Assembly: GCA_020558355.1 (NCBI GenBank)
Contig: JAJCKG010000007.1
Span: 80,019-144,018 of the forward strand
Direction of reading: 5' to 3'
Source: a bacterium 210820-DFI.6.37
GTDB taxonomy: Bacteria; Bacillota; Clostridia; Peptostreptococcales; Anaerovoracaceae
Length of the DNA stretch: 64,000 nucleotides
Shown: one piece after another, positions 16,629 through 25,023 of the stretch
Numbering within the stretch: position 1 is the stretch's first letter
How the letters are laid out: each line of letters opens with the position of its first letter
The notes under the pieces: generated by a model
Database searches by the model: none
What the model was told of the DNA's origin: nothing
What the model saw: the letters and a program-made list of their open reading frames with translations, nothing else
Made by a program: the position numbers and the translations under genes

Positions 16629-17093
16629 CTACTTCAGTTCCCCGAGAAGCTCAATGGCCTTCTCCGGGGTCATAGCCGGATATACCTTATCGTTTACAGT
16701 CAGCACTGGCGCCAGACCGCATGCTCCCAGGCATGAAACAGTCTCCACGGTATACATCAGATCATCTGTCGTCTTGTTGTCACCGGAAAGACCCAACTCT
16801 TTTCTGAGGGCGTCCAGGATCGGAATCGACTTCCGAACGTGACAGGCTGTGCCGTCACAGATTTTGATCACATATTTCCCCTTAGGTGAAAGTGAGAAGT
16901 TTTCATAGAAAGTCGCGATGCTGTATATCTTCGCGAGACTGACTCCCAGCTTTTCGGACAGGTAGTCAAAGGATTCTCTCGGGAGATATCTGTACTCCTC
17001 CTGAATATCCTGCAGGATCGCTACAATAGGCTTTTCACTGCTGTGGGCATTAATGATTTCATCAATTTTCTGATACAATTCTTTATTGTCCAT
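16629..17093 (-). CDS. hydC: Bifurcating hydrogenase [2Fe-2S] subunit (NuoE-like)
   Basis: A 154-residue NuoE/HndA-type thioredoxin-like ferredoxin. The cluster ligands are Cys79-x4-Cys84 (CDGTAC) and Cys121-x3-Cys125 (CLGAC). The N-terminal helical part holds the conserved LPRESFDYLSEKLGVSLAKI. It is the small electron-carrying subunit of the HydABC complex and the first gene of the hydCBA operon. GGAGG precedes the ATG. The promoter and a possible Rex site lie upstream. Confidence 0.93.
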   Translation of the reverse strand: MDNKELYQKIDEIINAHSSEKPIVAILQDIQEEYRYLPRESFDYLSEKLGVSLAKIYSIATFYENFSLSPKGKYVIKICDGTACHVRKSIPILDALRKELGLSGDNKTTDDLMYTVETVSCLGACGLAPVLTVNDKVYPAMTPEKAIELLGELK

Positions 17094-17140
17094 AATTTCC
17101 TCCTAAATAGAGTGTTATAAAATGAGTGTGTGCGTGTTCG

Positions 17141-17158
17141 TTGTTATTTGTTTAACGC
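17141..17158. promoter_or_regulatory. Possible Rex-binding site in the hydCBA leader
   Basis: TTGTTATTTGTTTAACGC matches the clostridial Rex consensus TTGTTAA-N4-TTAACAA at 11 of 14 positions. It lies about 50 bases inside the predicted transcript and overlaps the -10 area of a weaker alternative promoter (TTGACA at 17169-17164). Rex is known to control hydrogenase genes in other anaerobes; here the match is moderate. Confidence 0.35.
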
Positions 17159-17203
17159 TTTTTTGTCAAACTAATTCGCCAATTTTTACTTCTCACAATT
17201 TTT

Positions 17204-17232
17204 ATTATATCGTCTAGTTTGCGGTTCGTCTA
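17204..17232 (-). promoter_or_regulatory. hydCBA promoter
   Basis: On the minus strand TAGACG (17232-17227), a 17-base spacer and a perfect TATAAT (17209-17204) lie about 110 bases before the hydC ATG. Apart from this, the Rex-like box and the TGTTAACA cluster, the 544-base gap 17094-17637 shows only AT-rich DNA with no gene. Confidence 0.55.
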
Positions 17233-17508
17233 CACTAACTAATATACTTTCTTGCTTAGTTTTGAAGATTTTTCAAAATGAGACTCAATTTTTTGCTTTT
17301 TTTGTCAACTCAAAATTAAGAAAAAAAGATTCGAAATTTTATCCGTTTTTGCTTTACTGCGCAAAAGCAAACGATATTATTTTAACAAACGAAAAATGAG
17401 GACCTCTCAGCAGGGCGCTTTCTTTGTCCCTGTTTCCGCTTCAGTTTTATTGCCAAAACGTGATCCAAAGTCTTATCAACCCTTTCACCGAAAATTGATT
17501 TTTAGGCT

Positions 17509-17575
17509 AATGTTAACAGGACACTGGTTTTACAGCGACTGTTAACATTCCCTCCAAATAAAGGAGCTGTTAACA
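17509..17575. repeat. Phased TGTTAACA palindromes
   Basis: TGTTAACA occurs at 17511, 17540 and 17568, that is, 29 and 28 bases apart. The first two sit inside a longer perfect inverted repeat, AATGTTAACAG-N19-CTGTTAACATT (17509-17549). The third falls in the right-hand stem of the yfhO-type terminator. The spacing is regular enough to suggest a cooperative protein site between the two operons. Confidence 0.45.
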
Positions 17576-17594
17576 AAACCTGAAACAGCTCCTT
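17555..17594 (-). terminator. Terminator after the YfhO-family gene
   Basis: On the minus strand AAGGAGCTGTT and AACAGCTCCTT form an 11-bp perfect stem with a 12-base loop, followed by TTATTT. It is 43 bases beyond the YfhO stop codon. Confidence 0.75.
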
Positions 17595-17637
17595 CTTTCG
17601 CGTGATATTAACATATTTTCAAGGCCCGCGCGATCCT

Positions 17638-20364
17638 TTATAAAAACCGCCTCCGGCGCAGCCGGCTCTTTCTCTGGACCGGGCCGCTTTGGTTTACCTC
17701 TGGCGCTCCGGCATCCCGCCGATTAGGAAAGTCCGCCCGGATTTCACCACCGCTGGTTTCAGACATGCCTTTCTGTCGTGGTTCTTCCGGCTCGCTCCGT
17801 CTCCTTCTTCGGATCAGGCACAGCCCCATAAGGCTTCCGATTCCGCACAGGCTGACCAGAACTCCCGGTAAAAATCCATCCGGCATATACGTCAGCCTGA
17901 TTTCATGCTCTCCGGCTTCCAAAGGCACCGCGATAAAAGCGTCTCCGAAAGCTTCCGTTTCCCGCTCTTCTCCGTCCACCTCCAGCTTCCAGCCTTTTTC
18001 ATACGGAATGGATGTGACAAAGCAGCCGTCCTTTTTCACCGCAATGGTCCCCTCCAAAAAGGTATCCCCATGGTCCTCCACCTTTAAGGTCTCGTCCGCG
18101 AGGGCGCTGTAAGCCCGGTCCCAGGCGGCCGGGTCCATGCCGTAAACATGGGCTGTAATATCGCCCGCCTTTCCTTCTTCATATGTGATGTGAATCGTAA
18201 TGGTTTCACCCGCTTTGCAGCTTCCAAGGCTTACAACCGCGCCGCAGTCTTCCTTCAGCTGAACGGAATTGCCCTGCTGGTTTCGCGCGGTTATGGATTC
18301 CGCCCCGTCGGTTTCCACAAAGACGTAGACCTGCTGGTCTTCCGGAGAAACAAAGGTCAGCTCCGCCTCCGCGGTTCCTGTTTCGTAGACGCAGCTGACA
18401 AAGCCGTTTTTATAGCTTCCCAGCGCGGCGCCGCTGGCGGAAAGCCCGGAGACTCCGATCCTGTGGAAAACCGTATCCTGCGTATCCGCCGCTATTTTCA
18501 CGAAATCATTGAGCACAGAAAAAGGGTTGTCCTGCTGGTAGTCCCAGCCATGGAGCACGGCGGAATCCGCCATATATCCGGCGGACAGAAAATACCGGTT
18601 TTCATAAAGGCAGGTCAATTCCTCTCCTCCCGCCAGAGAAAGGGACGGCTCTCCGCTGACCTGCTGTCCCCGGCTGATAATATATTTCACTCCCAGCATG
18701 GCATTGGCCACTGGCGTCGTCATAACATAATTATAACGGTTCTTGACATTTTCCGCTTCCAGGCCGATACGCTCCATGAAATAGGACATATCCCCGCTGA
18801 CTGCGGAGGAAAACTCCGATACGCCGGGATAATTGTAAAGCATCGGCGAGTTGAGAATCAGCGGGTTTGCCACTTCGATACGGTAAAAGTCCCTGTCCTT
18901 CTTCTGAATCTCCTTTGCCAGAGTCCGGACATCCTGGCTCTCCGCAAAATATTCCGCCCGGTTGGTATAGCTTACAGTCTGCACGGCTGTGTCCGTATTG
19001 CTCATCATTTCTCCCGCTGTCAGCACCAGCAGCAGGACGCACATCAGCGTTTCGCTTTGCTTTCCGGTCCGGTACACCGCCAGAAAGCCGCTGTAAATAA
19101 AGAGCAGCAGCAGACAGACATAAGCAAATTCCGGCGAAAATTCATCGCCGTAGAATTTTTGAGCCATCAGGATCCAGCCGGTCCCCGCGGCCGCCACAGC
19201 CGCCACCTGCCGGGGCGAAACGCTTCGGAAGCGCAGGAAAGCTTCCCAGGCCAGCGTCACAAGAAGAAAGGACACGACAAAGGAATAGCGGTAAGGCAGC
19301 TGATTTGGGAAATGCATTCCATGCCAGATAAAGTCCAGCTTGTTCCAGTTAAGGCTCAGTATGAGAAACGCCAGAAGACCGCAGTTGAGAAGCTTTTTCC
19401 GCAGAGGAATCTCTTTTATAAGCAGGTAAAACACCAGCATCATTACAGAAAGAAGGCCGCAGTAGATATTCGGCAGGCCCTCCCGCACCGTTAGCTGGGT
19501 CTGCGGCAGCAGATTGGTAAGAATATCAAGGAGTGGATTGTAAAAAACCGTGTCGGCGGGCATTTCCGAATCGATATAGTAGGAGCTTTGCATATTGAGG
19601 AAGGTGGGAAGCAGCGTAAACGCGGCGATAAAAATGCCTGTAACCGAACACAGCACCGCTTTTCCTGTCACCCGCAGGCAGCCCGCCGCTCCTCTTCTTT
19701 CGGCTTGGGAAAAATAAAGGACCGGATAATAAAACAGGATAAAGATGCAGACCATCCCGCCAGTATAATAATTGGTAATCATCAGGGCCGCGATGGAAAG
19801 GGTGTACAGCTTTATCGCTCCCCGGTCCAAAAGCCGGTTCAGCCCCAGTACGCAGAGGGGCAGCAGAGCCACCGTGTCCAGCCACATGAGACACCAGTAA
19901 TAGCCCATCACATAGGCGCACAGACTGTAAAGGGTGGAAAAAGCCACCGCGGCGCAGTCACATCTTCCGTAGACGCCCCGCAGGAAAATCGCCATAAAGG
20001 CTCCCGCCAGACCGATCTTAATGAAAATAATCACCGTTACGGCTTCCATGAGATACGCGTCCGGAACAAAGATGGTAAAAAAGTAAAGAGGGCTTGCCGC
20101 GTAGTAGGAAAGCAGGCTGAGGAAGTTGGTCCCCATGCCTCCGTTCCAGGTATACAGAAGGCTCCCTCCGGTCTGCAGTTTTTCATGCAGTTCGTTTATA
20201 AAAGGGAAATACTGGTGGTACATATCGATGACAGCGACCTGGTTTTCTCCGAAAGGATAAAAGCCGGCCGCGGCGCATGCCGCCAGCATGAGAAAGAAAG
20301 GCACAAAAAACGCCAGAAAAATATACCGGTTATGATAACAAAATCGCTTTCCTTTTTGCAGCAT
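17638..20364 (-). CDS. YfhO-family large membrane protein
   Basis: A 908-residue protein. Residues about 12-470 hold a dozen or more membrane helices with the YfhO hallmarks, an early QVAVIDMYHQYFPF and YTWNGGMGTNF. A soluble extracellular beta-rich region (about 480-820) follows, then one last helix near 835-855. The family belongs to the GT-C glycosyltransferase-like fold; in Bacillus and Listeria YfhO adds sugars to teichoic acids. The tail after the last helix is unusually Arg-rich (several RRRR runs) and low in complexity. The gene starts 16 bases after the apbE stop and is probably co-transcribed with it, without an evident functional link. Confidence 0.9.
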   Translation of the reverse strand: MLQKGKRFCYHNRYIFLAFFVPFFLMLAACAAAGFYPFGENQVAVIDMYHQYFPFINELHEKLQTGGSLLYTWNGGMGTNFLSLLSYYAASPLYFFTIFVPDAYLMEAVTVIIFIKIGLAGAFMAIFLRGVYGRCDCAAVAFSTLYSLCAYVMGYYWCLMWLDTVALLPLCVLGLNRLLDRGAIKLYTLSIAALMITNYYTGGMVCIFILFYYPVLYFSQAERRGAAGCLRVTGKAVLCSVTGIFIAAFTLLPTFLNMQSSYYIDSEMPADTVFYNPLLDILTNLLPQTQLTVREGLPNIYCGLLSVMMLVFYLLIKEIPLRKKLLNCGLLAFLILSLNWNKLDFIWHGMHFPNQLPYRYSFVVSFLLVTLAWEAFLRFRSVSPRQVAAVAAAGTGWILMAQKFYGDEFSPEFAYVCLLLLFIYSGFLAVYRTGKQSETLMCVLLLVLTAGEMMSNTDTAVQTVSYTNRAEYFAESQDVRTLAKEIQKKDRDFYRIEVANPLILNSPMLYNYPGVSEFSSAVSGDMSYFMERIGLEAENVKNRYNYVMTTPVANAMLGVKYIISRGQQVSGEPSLSLAGGEELTCLYENRYFLSAGYMADSAVLHGWDYQQDNPFSVLNDFVKIAADTQDTVFHRIGVSGLSASGAALGSYKNGFVSCVYETGTAEAELTFVSPEDQQVYVFVETDGAESITARNQQGNSVQLKEDCGAVVSLGSCKAGETITIHITYEEGKAGDITAHVYGMDPAAWDRAYSALADETLKVEDHGDTFLEGTIAVKKDGCFVTSIPYEKGWKLEVDGEERETEAFGDAFIAVPLEAGEHEIRLTYMPDGFLPGVLVSLCGIGSLMGLCLIRRRRRSEPEEPRQKGMSETSGGEIRADFPNRRDAGAPEVNQSGPVQRKSRLRRRRFL

Positions 20365-20380
20365 ATGGCTTCCCCCCTTT

Positions 20381-21388
20381 TTAATCCCGCAAAGTAACGT
20401 TTATCCCGTCCGTCGTTGTGATCTGGTCATTTTGATCGACAAAAACAGCCTCGATCCCCGGAAACTCCTTCAGAACGCTTCGTCCCTCTTTTTCCCCAAG
20501 CATGAGACAGACCGTTCCCAGCGCGTCACAGTCTACAGACTGCCCGGCCTCTCCCTTTACCGCTACCGCGTCCAGAGAGGTCTTGGCGGGATACCCGGTC
20601 TTCGGGTTCAGCACATGATGATACAGCACTCCATCCTGCTCGAAACACCGCTCGTAGACGCCGGAGGTGGCGATGGTGCCATCCGTCAGGTCTACCGAGC
20701 CCAGAATCTGCGTACGGTCTGAATACGGCCGCTCAATACCGATGCTCCATGGGGTCCCCTCTTTCTTTTCCCCGATGACGGAAATGTTTCCTCCAAGGCT
20801 GATCACCGCGCGCTGTACGCCATCCGCTTTCATCTGTTCCGTTACCCGGTCGGCAATATAGCCTTTGGCGATTCCGCCCAGATCCACCCGCGCCTTTGGA
20901 TTTTCCAGACTTACCTTTTTCCCATCGATCTTGATCTGCTTAAAATCCACAGTATCAACGGCTTCCTTTAGCTTTTCCTCGTCCGGAACCTTCGGGTCTT
21001 CTCCTGAAAAGTCCCACAGCTCCGATACGGCTCCGATGGTGATATCAAACATTCCATCTGAAAGCTGGCCATAACGAATCCCTTTTTTTATGACCTCTAA
21101 GGTTTCGTCCTGAACCTCTATGGGCTTTCCCTGGGCGTGGTTCAGTCTGTAGATATCGCTTCCCTCTATGGTCTTGCTCAGCACCGATTCATACTCTTCG
21201 CAAAGCGCAAAGGCGCGGCTGATGGCGGCCTGAGCGACTTCTTTTTCCATGTCGTATACGGTTATTGTACAAATTGTATCAAGACAGAACTGATTTTCGC
21301 TTACAGGCTCCTCGCTTCCACAGCCTGTTTGTGGTATAATAAAAACCATGCACAATACGAGCATCAAAATTTTTTTTGTTAGTTTCAT
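20381..21388 (-). CDS. apbE: FAD:protein FMN transferase ApbE (lipoprotein)
   Basis: A 335-residue protein. The signal peptide ends in a lipobox, PQTGC, at Cys23, so it acts outside the membrane. The ApbE fold shows in DLGGIAKGYIADRV, ISLGGNISVIG, GTIATSGVYER, HHVLNPKTGYPA and the Mg-binding SVDCDALGTVCLMLG. ApbE attaches FMN to Thr in proteins such as RnfG and RnfD, and both targets are encoded a few kilobases away with their flavinylation motifs. Only 25 bases separate it from the divergent nusG_II gene, so each promoter must reach into the other gene. Confidence 0.95.
   Translation of the reverse strand: MKLTKKILMLVLCMVFIIPQTGCGSEEPVSENQFCLDTICTITVYDMEKEVAQAAISRAFALCEEYESVLSKTIEGSDIYRLNHAQGKPIEVQDETLEVIKKGIRYGQLSDGMFDITIGAVSELWDFSGEDPKVPDEEKLKEAVDTVDFKQIKIDGKKVSLENPKARVDLGGIAKGYIADRVTEQMKADGVQRAVISLGGNISVIGEKKEGTPWSIGIERPYSDRTQILGSVDLTDGTIATSGVYERCFEQDGVLYHHVLNPKTGYPAKTSLDAVAVKGEAGQSVDCDALGTVCLMLGEKEGRSVLKEFPGIEAVFVDQNDQITTTDGINVTLRD
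21332..21340 (+). promoter_or_regulatory. Extended -10 promoter for the NusG_II/Gx operon
   Basis: TGG followed directly by TATAAT (21335-21340) lies inside the 5' end of apbE, about 70 bases before the ATG at 21414. There is no clear -35. Confidence 0.5.
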
Positions 21389-21413
21389 AATAATATACCT
21401 CTAAGGAGTTCCT

Positions 21414-21776
21414 ATGATTCGAAAAGCGGACATCATCCTGGCTATCCTGTTGATTATTGCCGGACTTGCGGTTTCTTATGCCTTCGCAGCGGGAAATCAG
21501 ACCGGCCAGACCGTCTACATCATGGTGGATGGAGAGGAATACGGCTATTATTCTCTCCTGGAAGACCAGACGGTCAGCGTTGAGCAGGATGGTCATATTA
21601 ATAAGATTACCATAAAAGACGGTAAGGTTTCAATGGCCTTTTCAGACTGCCGCAATCAGGACTGTGTCCTGCAGGGCGAAATATCCGATACATCTCAGAG
21701 CATCGTATGCCTCCCCAACAAGGTGGTCGTAGAGATCCGCGGCGGGCAGCAGGAATATGACGCAGTAGTAAAATAG
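21414..21776 (+). CDS. NusG domain II-containing membrane-anchored protein
   Basis: A 120-residue protein with one N-terminal membrane helix (about 8-25) and an extracellular domain of about 85 residues. The domain carries the NusG_II pattern NKITIKDGKVSMAFSDCRNQ DC followed by IVCLPNKVVVEI, with two cysteines in the SDCRNQDC element and one in IVCLP. Despite the name it has no link to transcription elongation. Such proteins are regularly found beside Gx transporters and ApbE in Firmicutes, as here. AAGGAG precedes the ATG; the next gene starts eight bases after its stop. Confidence 0.85.
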   Translation: MIRKADIILAILLIIAGLAVSYAFAAGNQTGQTVYIMVDGEEYGYYSLLEDQTVSVEQDGHINKITIKDGKVSMAFSDCRNQDCVLQGEISDTSQSIVCLPNKVVVEIRGGQQEYDAVVK

Positions 21777-21784
21777 GAGGAACT

Positions 21785-22315
21785 ATGCCTTCCACGAAAC
21801 AGAAAAAACCTGCCTACAATGTGGCTCTGGCTGCCATGATGTCAGCTCTGGCCCTGATTTTTTCCTATATCGAAGCAATCATTCCCATTAACTTCGGAAT
21901 TCCCGGAATCAAGCTGGGGATCGCCAATCTTGTGATTCTCACGTCCCTCTATGTTCTGGGGACCGGCTATACCTTTACCATCAATATCCTTCGTATCTTT
22001 GTAGCCGGCCTTCTTTTCAACGGACTGTTCGGAGCGGTCTACTCCCTTGCCGGCGGCCTTCTCAGCCTTGCCGTCATGGTTTTGCTGAAAAAAACCGGCC
22101 TCTTTTCCACCATTGGGATCAGCATGGCCGGCGGCGTTGCCCATAATTTAGGGCAGCTACTGGTAGCTGCCCTGATTGTTTCTAATATGAAACTGTTCTT
22201 TTATTTCCCGGTTCTTCTTTTTTCCGGAATCATCAGCGGTATCCTCATTGGGATCCTCACTTATCTGATCCTCAAAAAACTTCCGAAAAGCTTTCTTTCT
22301 AACGCTTCCCGTTAG
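21785..22315 (+). CDS. Gx transporter family protein
   Basis: A 176-residue, very hydrophobic protein with five or six membrane segments. It belongs to the family once named heptaprenyl diphosphate synthase component I and now called Gx transporters; conserved stretches are IEAIIPINFGIPGIKLGIAN and GGVAHNLGQL. The fold resembles ECF-type substrate-binding (S) components, so a small hydrophobic or quinone-precursor substrate is possible but not shown. It is co-transcribed with the NusG_II protein and converges on rnfB with a 28-base gap. No terminator is obvious between them. Confidence 0.85.
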   Translation: MPSTKQKKPAYNVALAAMMSALALIFSYIEAIIPINFGIPGIKLGIANLVILTSLYVLGTGYTFTINILRIFVAGLLFNGLFGAVYSLAGGLLSLAVMVLLKKTGLFSTIGISMAGGVAHNLGQLLVAALIVSNMKLFFYFPVLLFSGIISGILIGILTYLILKKLPKSFLSNASR

Positions 22316-22343
22316 CCCCGGGGTTTGCCCTCAAGTCCCGCTT

Positions 22344-23189
22344 TTACGCAGAGGCTTCCGCTTCTTTTTTCACAGGAGCTTTTTTCTTAGGACGCAGATT
22401 TAAAATCGCGCCGGTAGGGCACTCTTTCGCGCACAGTCCGCAGTTCTTGCACTTGTCAGCGTCTACCTTAGCCAGGTTGTTTTCAACTGTAACAGCTTCA
22501 AACTTGCAGGCCTTCTGACACTTCATACATCCGATACAGCCTACGCTGCAGCTTTTTCTTGTCTGCGCTCCCTTTGCGGTGGAGTTGCAGGCAACGTAAA
22601 CCAGATTTTTCTTATTGCGGATCTCAATAACGTGTTTCGGACAGATCTTTGCGCATTTCCCACAGGCAACGCACTTTTCTCTGTCAATATAGGCAACTCC
22701 ATCCTCTACACAGATGGCGTCATAGTCGCATACAGCCGCGCAGTCGCCAAGACCCAGACAGCCGTGAGCGCAGGCCCACTGACCGCCGTAGAGCTGGCTG
22801 GCCGCTTTACAAGTGCTGATCCGGTCAAATTCCAGGATCTTCTGAGCGGCGCCTGCGTTTCCGTGGCACATAACCACAGCTACTTGCGGATCTGCCGCTT
22901 CCGCTTCGACTCCCATGATCTCAGCCAGCTTTGCCGCCAGATCTCCGCCGCCTACCGGACAGGCGGATACGCTGAGAGCGTGTTCATCCTTATCAGCGGC
23001 AAGCGCCGCCGCGTAATCATCACAGCCGTTGAACCCACAGGCTCCGCAGTTGGCGCCAGGGAGTTCTTCTCTGATATCAACAACCAGCTGATCCACTGGC
23101 ACATACATCAATTTTGACGCAATGGTAAGAATGATACCGGCGATAAGACCCATGACTACTACAATAGCAACAGGTATTAACATATTCAT
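22344..23189 (-). CDS. rnfB: Rnf complex subunit B (multi-cluster ferredoxin)
   Basis: A 281-residue protein with an N-terminal membrane anchor (about 4-25). The Fe-S domain follows ([16 protein letters not shown]), and then several [4Fe-4S] sets, among them [25 protein letters not shown] and [12 protein letters not shown]. RnfB takes electrons from reduced ferredoxin at the cytoplasmic face. The tail ([14 protein letters not shown]) is charged. It is the last gene of rnfCDGEAB, as is usual in Clostridia. Confidence 0.95.
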   Translation of the reverse strand: MNMLIPVAIVVVMGLIAGIILTIASKLMYVPVDQLVVDIREELPGANCGACGFNGCDDYAAALAADKDEHALSVSACPVGGGDLAAKLAEIMGVEAEAADPQVAVVMCHGNAGAAQKILEFDRISTCKAASQLYGGQWACAHGCLGLGDCAAVCDYDAICVEDGVAYIDREKCVACGKCAKICPKHVIEIRNKKNLVYVACNSTAKGAQTRKSCSVGCIGCMKCQKACKFEAVTVENNLAKVDADKCKNCGLCAKECPTGAILNLRPKKKAPVKKEAEASA

Positions 23190-23198
23190 TTCCCCTCC

Positions 23199-23792
23199 TT
23201 ACGCGAACAGACCTTCTACTACACCGGAGAAGCCCAGGAAAGACAGGGACAGAATCGATGCAGTAACAAGTGTGATCGGCACGCCCTGAAATGATACAGG
23301 GACCATTTTGCAGTTTTCAAGTTTTCCTCTCAGTCCAGCGAACAGCACCATGGCCAGCAGGAAGCCGATTCCCGCGCCAAACGCATTGAACAGGGACTGA
23401 ACATATGTGTATCCGTCATCGATATTAGCAATCGTAACACCTAATACAGCGCAGTTTGTTGTGATCAGCGGAAGGAATACACCCAGCGACTTGTAGAGCG
23501 GAGGCATGTATTTTTTCAGCGTCATTTCTACCAGCTGTACCAACGAAGCAATAACGAGAATGAATACAACGGTCTGCAGGTATCCGATTCCATAAGGATC
23601 CAGCAGGCATTTCTGGATCGGCCATGTAGCCGCTGTTGCCAGAACCATTACGAATGTAACGGCGATACCCATACCTGTCGCGGAATCCATTTTCTTGGAA
23701 ACGCCCAGGAAAGGACAGATACCCAGGAACTGGGATAATACAAAGTTATCTACAAGGATAACCGTCATTATAATTACAATGATCTCTTTCAT
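23199..23792 (-). CDS. rnfA: Rnf complex subunit A
   Basis: A 197-residue integral membrane protein with six predicted helices. The typical start is followed by NFVLSQFLGICPFLGVSKK, where the Cys is the conserved intramembrane Fe-S ligand shared with RnfE. A second conserved Cys occurs in TNCAVLGV. RnfA and RnfE together form the antiparallel core that holds a [2Fe-2S] cluster and the ion path. Its ATG overlaps the rnfE stop by one base. Confidence 0.95.
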   Translation of the reverse strand: MKEIIVIIMTVILVDNFVLSQFLGICPFLGVSKKMDSATGMGIAVTFVMVLATAATWPIQKCLLDPYGIGYLQTVVFILVIASLVQLVEMTLKKYMPPLYKSLGVFLPLITTNCAVLGVTIANIDDGYTYVQSLFNAFGAGIGFLLAMVLFAGLRGKLENCKMVPVSFQGVPITLVTASILSLSFLGFSGVVEGLFA

Positions 23793-24472
23793 TACGCACT
23801 AGCCTCCTTTTCGCCGCAGTCATCTTTGCCACAGGTCGCGGCCATCGCGCAGCCTTCGCAGCCGAATTCCTTTTTCTTGATCGCTCTGCCCTTAGTTGCC
23901 CAGTTAATCGCGGCAATCAGGATAGCGTAGATAAAGAATCCGCCAGGAGCCAGCATGAAGATGCCCATTGGAGTAATCGCGTTCGCTGTCAGAGTAATAC
24001 CAAAAGCTGTACCGCTTCCCAGGATCTCTCTGATCAGACCCATGACACCCAGAGCCAGAGTAAAGCCGATACCCATTCCCAGGCCGTCCAGCGCAGAATC
24101 TACGATAGAGTTCTTGCTGGCGAACATCTCGGCTCTTCCCAGAATGATACAGTTTACTACGATCAGCGGGATAAACAGACCCAAAGACGCGTCCAATGCC
24201 GGCAGATAAGCCTTCAGCATCAGCTGTACAACCGTTACGAATCCCGCGATAACAACGATATAGCATGGGATACGAACTGTGCTAGGGATTACTTTTTTCA
24301 GTATTGAAATTACAATATTGGAACAGATCAGTACTACCATAGCGGAAACACCCATTCCCAGGCCGTTAATCGCGCTGGTGGTTACCGCCAGTGTCGGACA
24401 GGTTCCAAGCAGCAGTACCAATACCGGGTTTTCCTTGATAATACCCTTTGTAACAATTCCTAATTTATTCAT
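23792..24472 (-). CDS. rnfE: Rnf complex subunit E with Cys-rich tail
   Basis: A 226-residue membrane protein with six helices. It is homologous to RnfA, with LGTCPTLAVT and VNCIILGRAE carrying the two conserved cysteines. Beyond the last helix the protein has an extra cytoplasmic tail with Cys205, Cys208, Cys214 and Cys219 (GCEGC...TCGKDDC), enough to bind a metal or an additional Fe-S cluster. Such tails occur in some clostridial RnfE proteins. It overlaps rnfA and rnfG by one base each. Confidence 0.95.
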   Translation of the reverse strand: MNKLGIVTKGIIKENPVLVLLLGTCPTLAVTTSAINGLGMGVSAMVVLICSNIVISILKKVIPSTVRIPCYIVVIAGFVTVVQLMLKAYLPALDASLGLFIPLIVVNCIILGRAEMFASKNSIVDSALDGLGMGIGFTLALGVMGLIREILGSGTAFGITLTANAITPMGIFMLAPGGFFIYAILIAAINWATKGRAIKKKEFGCEGCAMAATCGKDDCGEKEASA

Positions 24473-25023
24473 TATTTAACACCTCCGCATTCGTTATATT
24501 GCTGCAGAGCTTCACTTACGCACTGATAAATCGCGTTGGAAGAAATCGTAGCGCCAACGATCTGATCAATATTAGCGTCGTTTTTAATGTTGCTTTCGCC
24601 AGCTGTATCTACACCGCCGTACTGCGCCAGATAATCTTCTGTCATCGCTTTTGTACCAAGTCCTGGTGTATCCGCGTGTGCTGTAACCGTTACACCTGTT
24701 ATTTTTCCGTCTTTATCTACACCGACCATGGCAGTCAGCGTTCCGCCAAAGCTCTTATAAGTAGCCGTTACAGCCATTCCGGACTTGTTATCCGCGAAAT
24801 AGCATTCTGTAACGCCTTCCACCAGCTTTCCATCGTACATGGTAAAGCTGTCGCCGGAAGGAAGCACCTTGGCGCGCGCTTCATCCGCTGTCTTCTGAGC
24901 GTTCTGTTCAATGATCGGATTCGCTACGCTATAGGTCCCTGCAAGGGCAGCTGTGATCACCAGACAGATGATTACTAATACTAAAGCAGGGGCGATGGTC
25001 GTCTTAAACGTGCTATTTTTCAT
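24472..25023 (-). CDS. rnfG: Rnf complex subunit G (covalent FMN)
   Basis: A 183-residue protein with one N-terminal membrane helix (about 10-32) and an extracellular FMN-binding domain. The flavinylation motif DQIVGAT ends at Thr159, the residue ApbE is expected to modify; an ApbE gene is present at 20.4-21.4 kb. ADTPGLGTK is the other conserved FMN-domain stretch. The start overlaps the end of rnfD by 11 bases, indicating tight coupling. Confidence 0.95.
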   Translation of the reverse strand: MKNSTFKTTIAPALVLVIICLVITAALAGTYSVANPIIEQNAQKTADEARAKVLPSGDSFTMYDGKLVEGVTECYFADNKSGMAVTATYKSFGGTLTAMVGVDKDGKITGVTVTAHADTPGLGTKAMTEDYLAQYGGVDTAGESNIKNDANIDQIVGATISSNAIYQCVSEALQQYNECGGVK

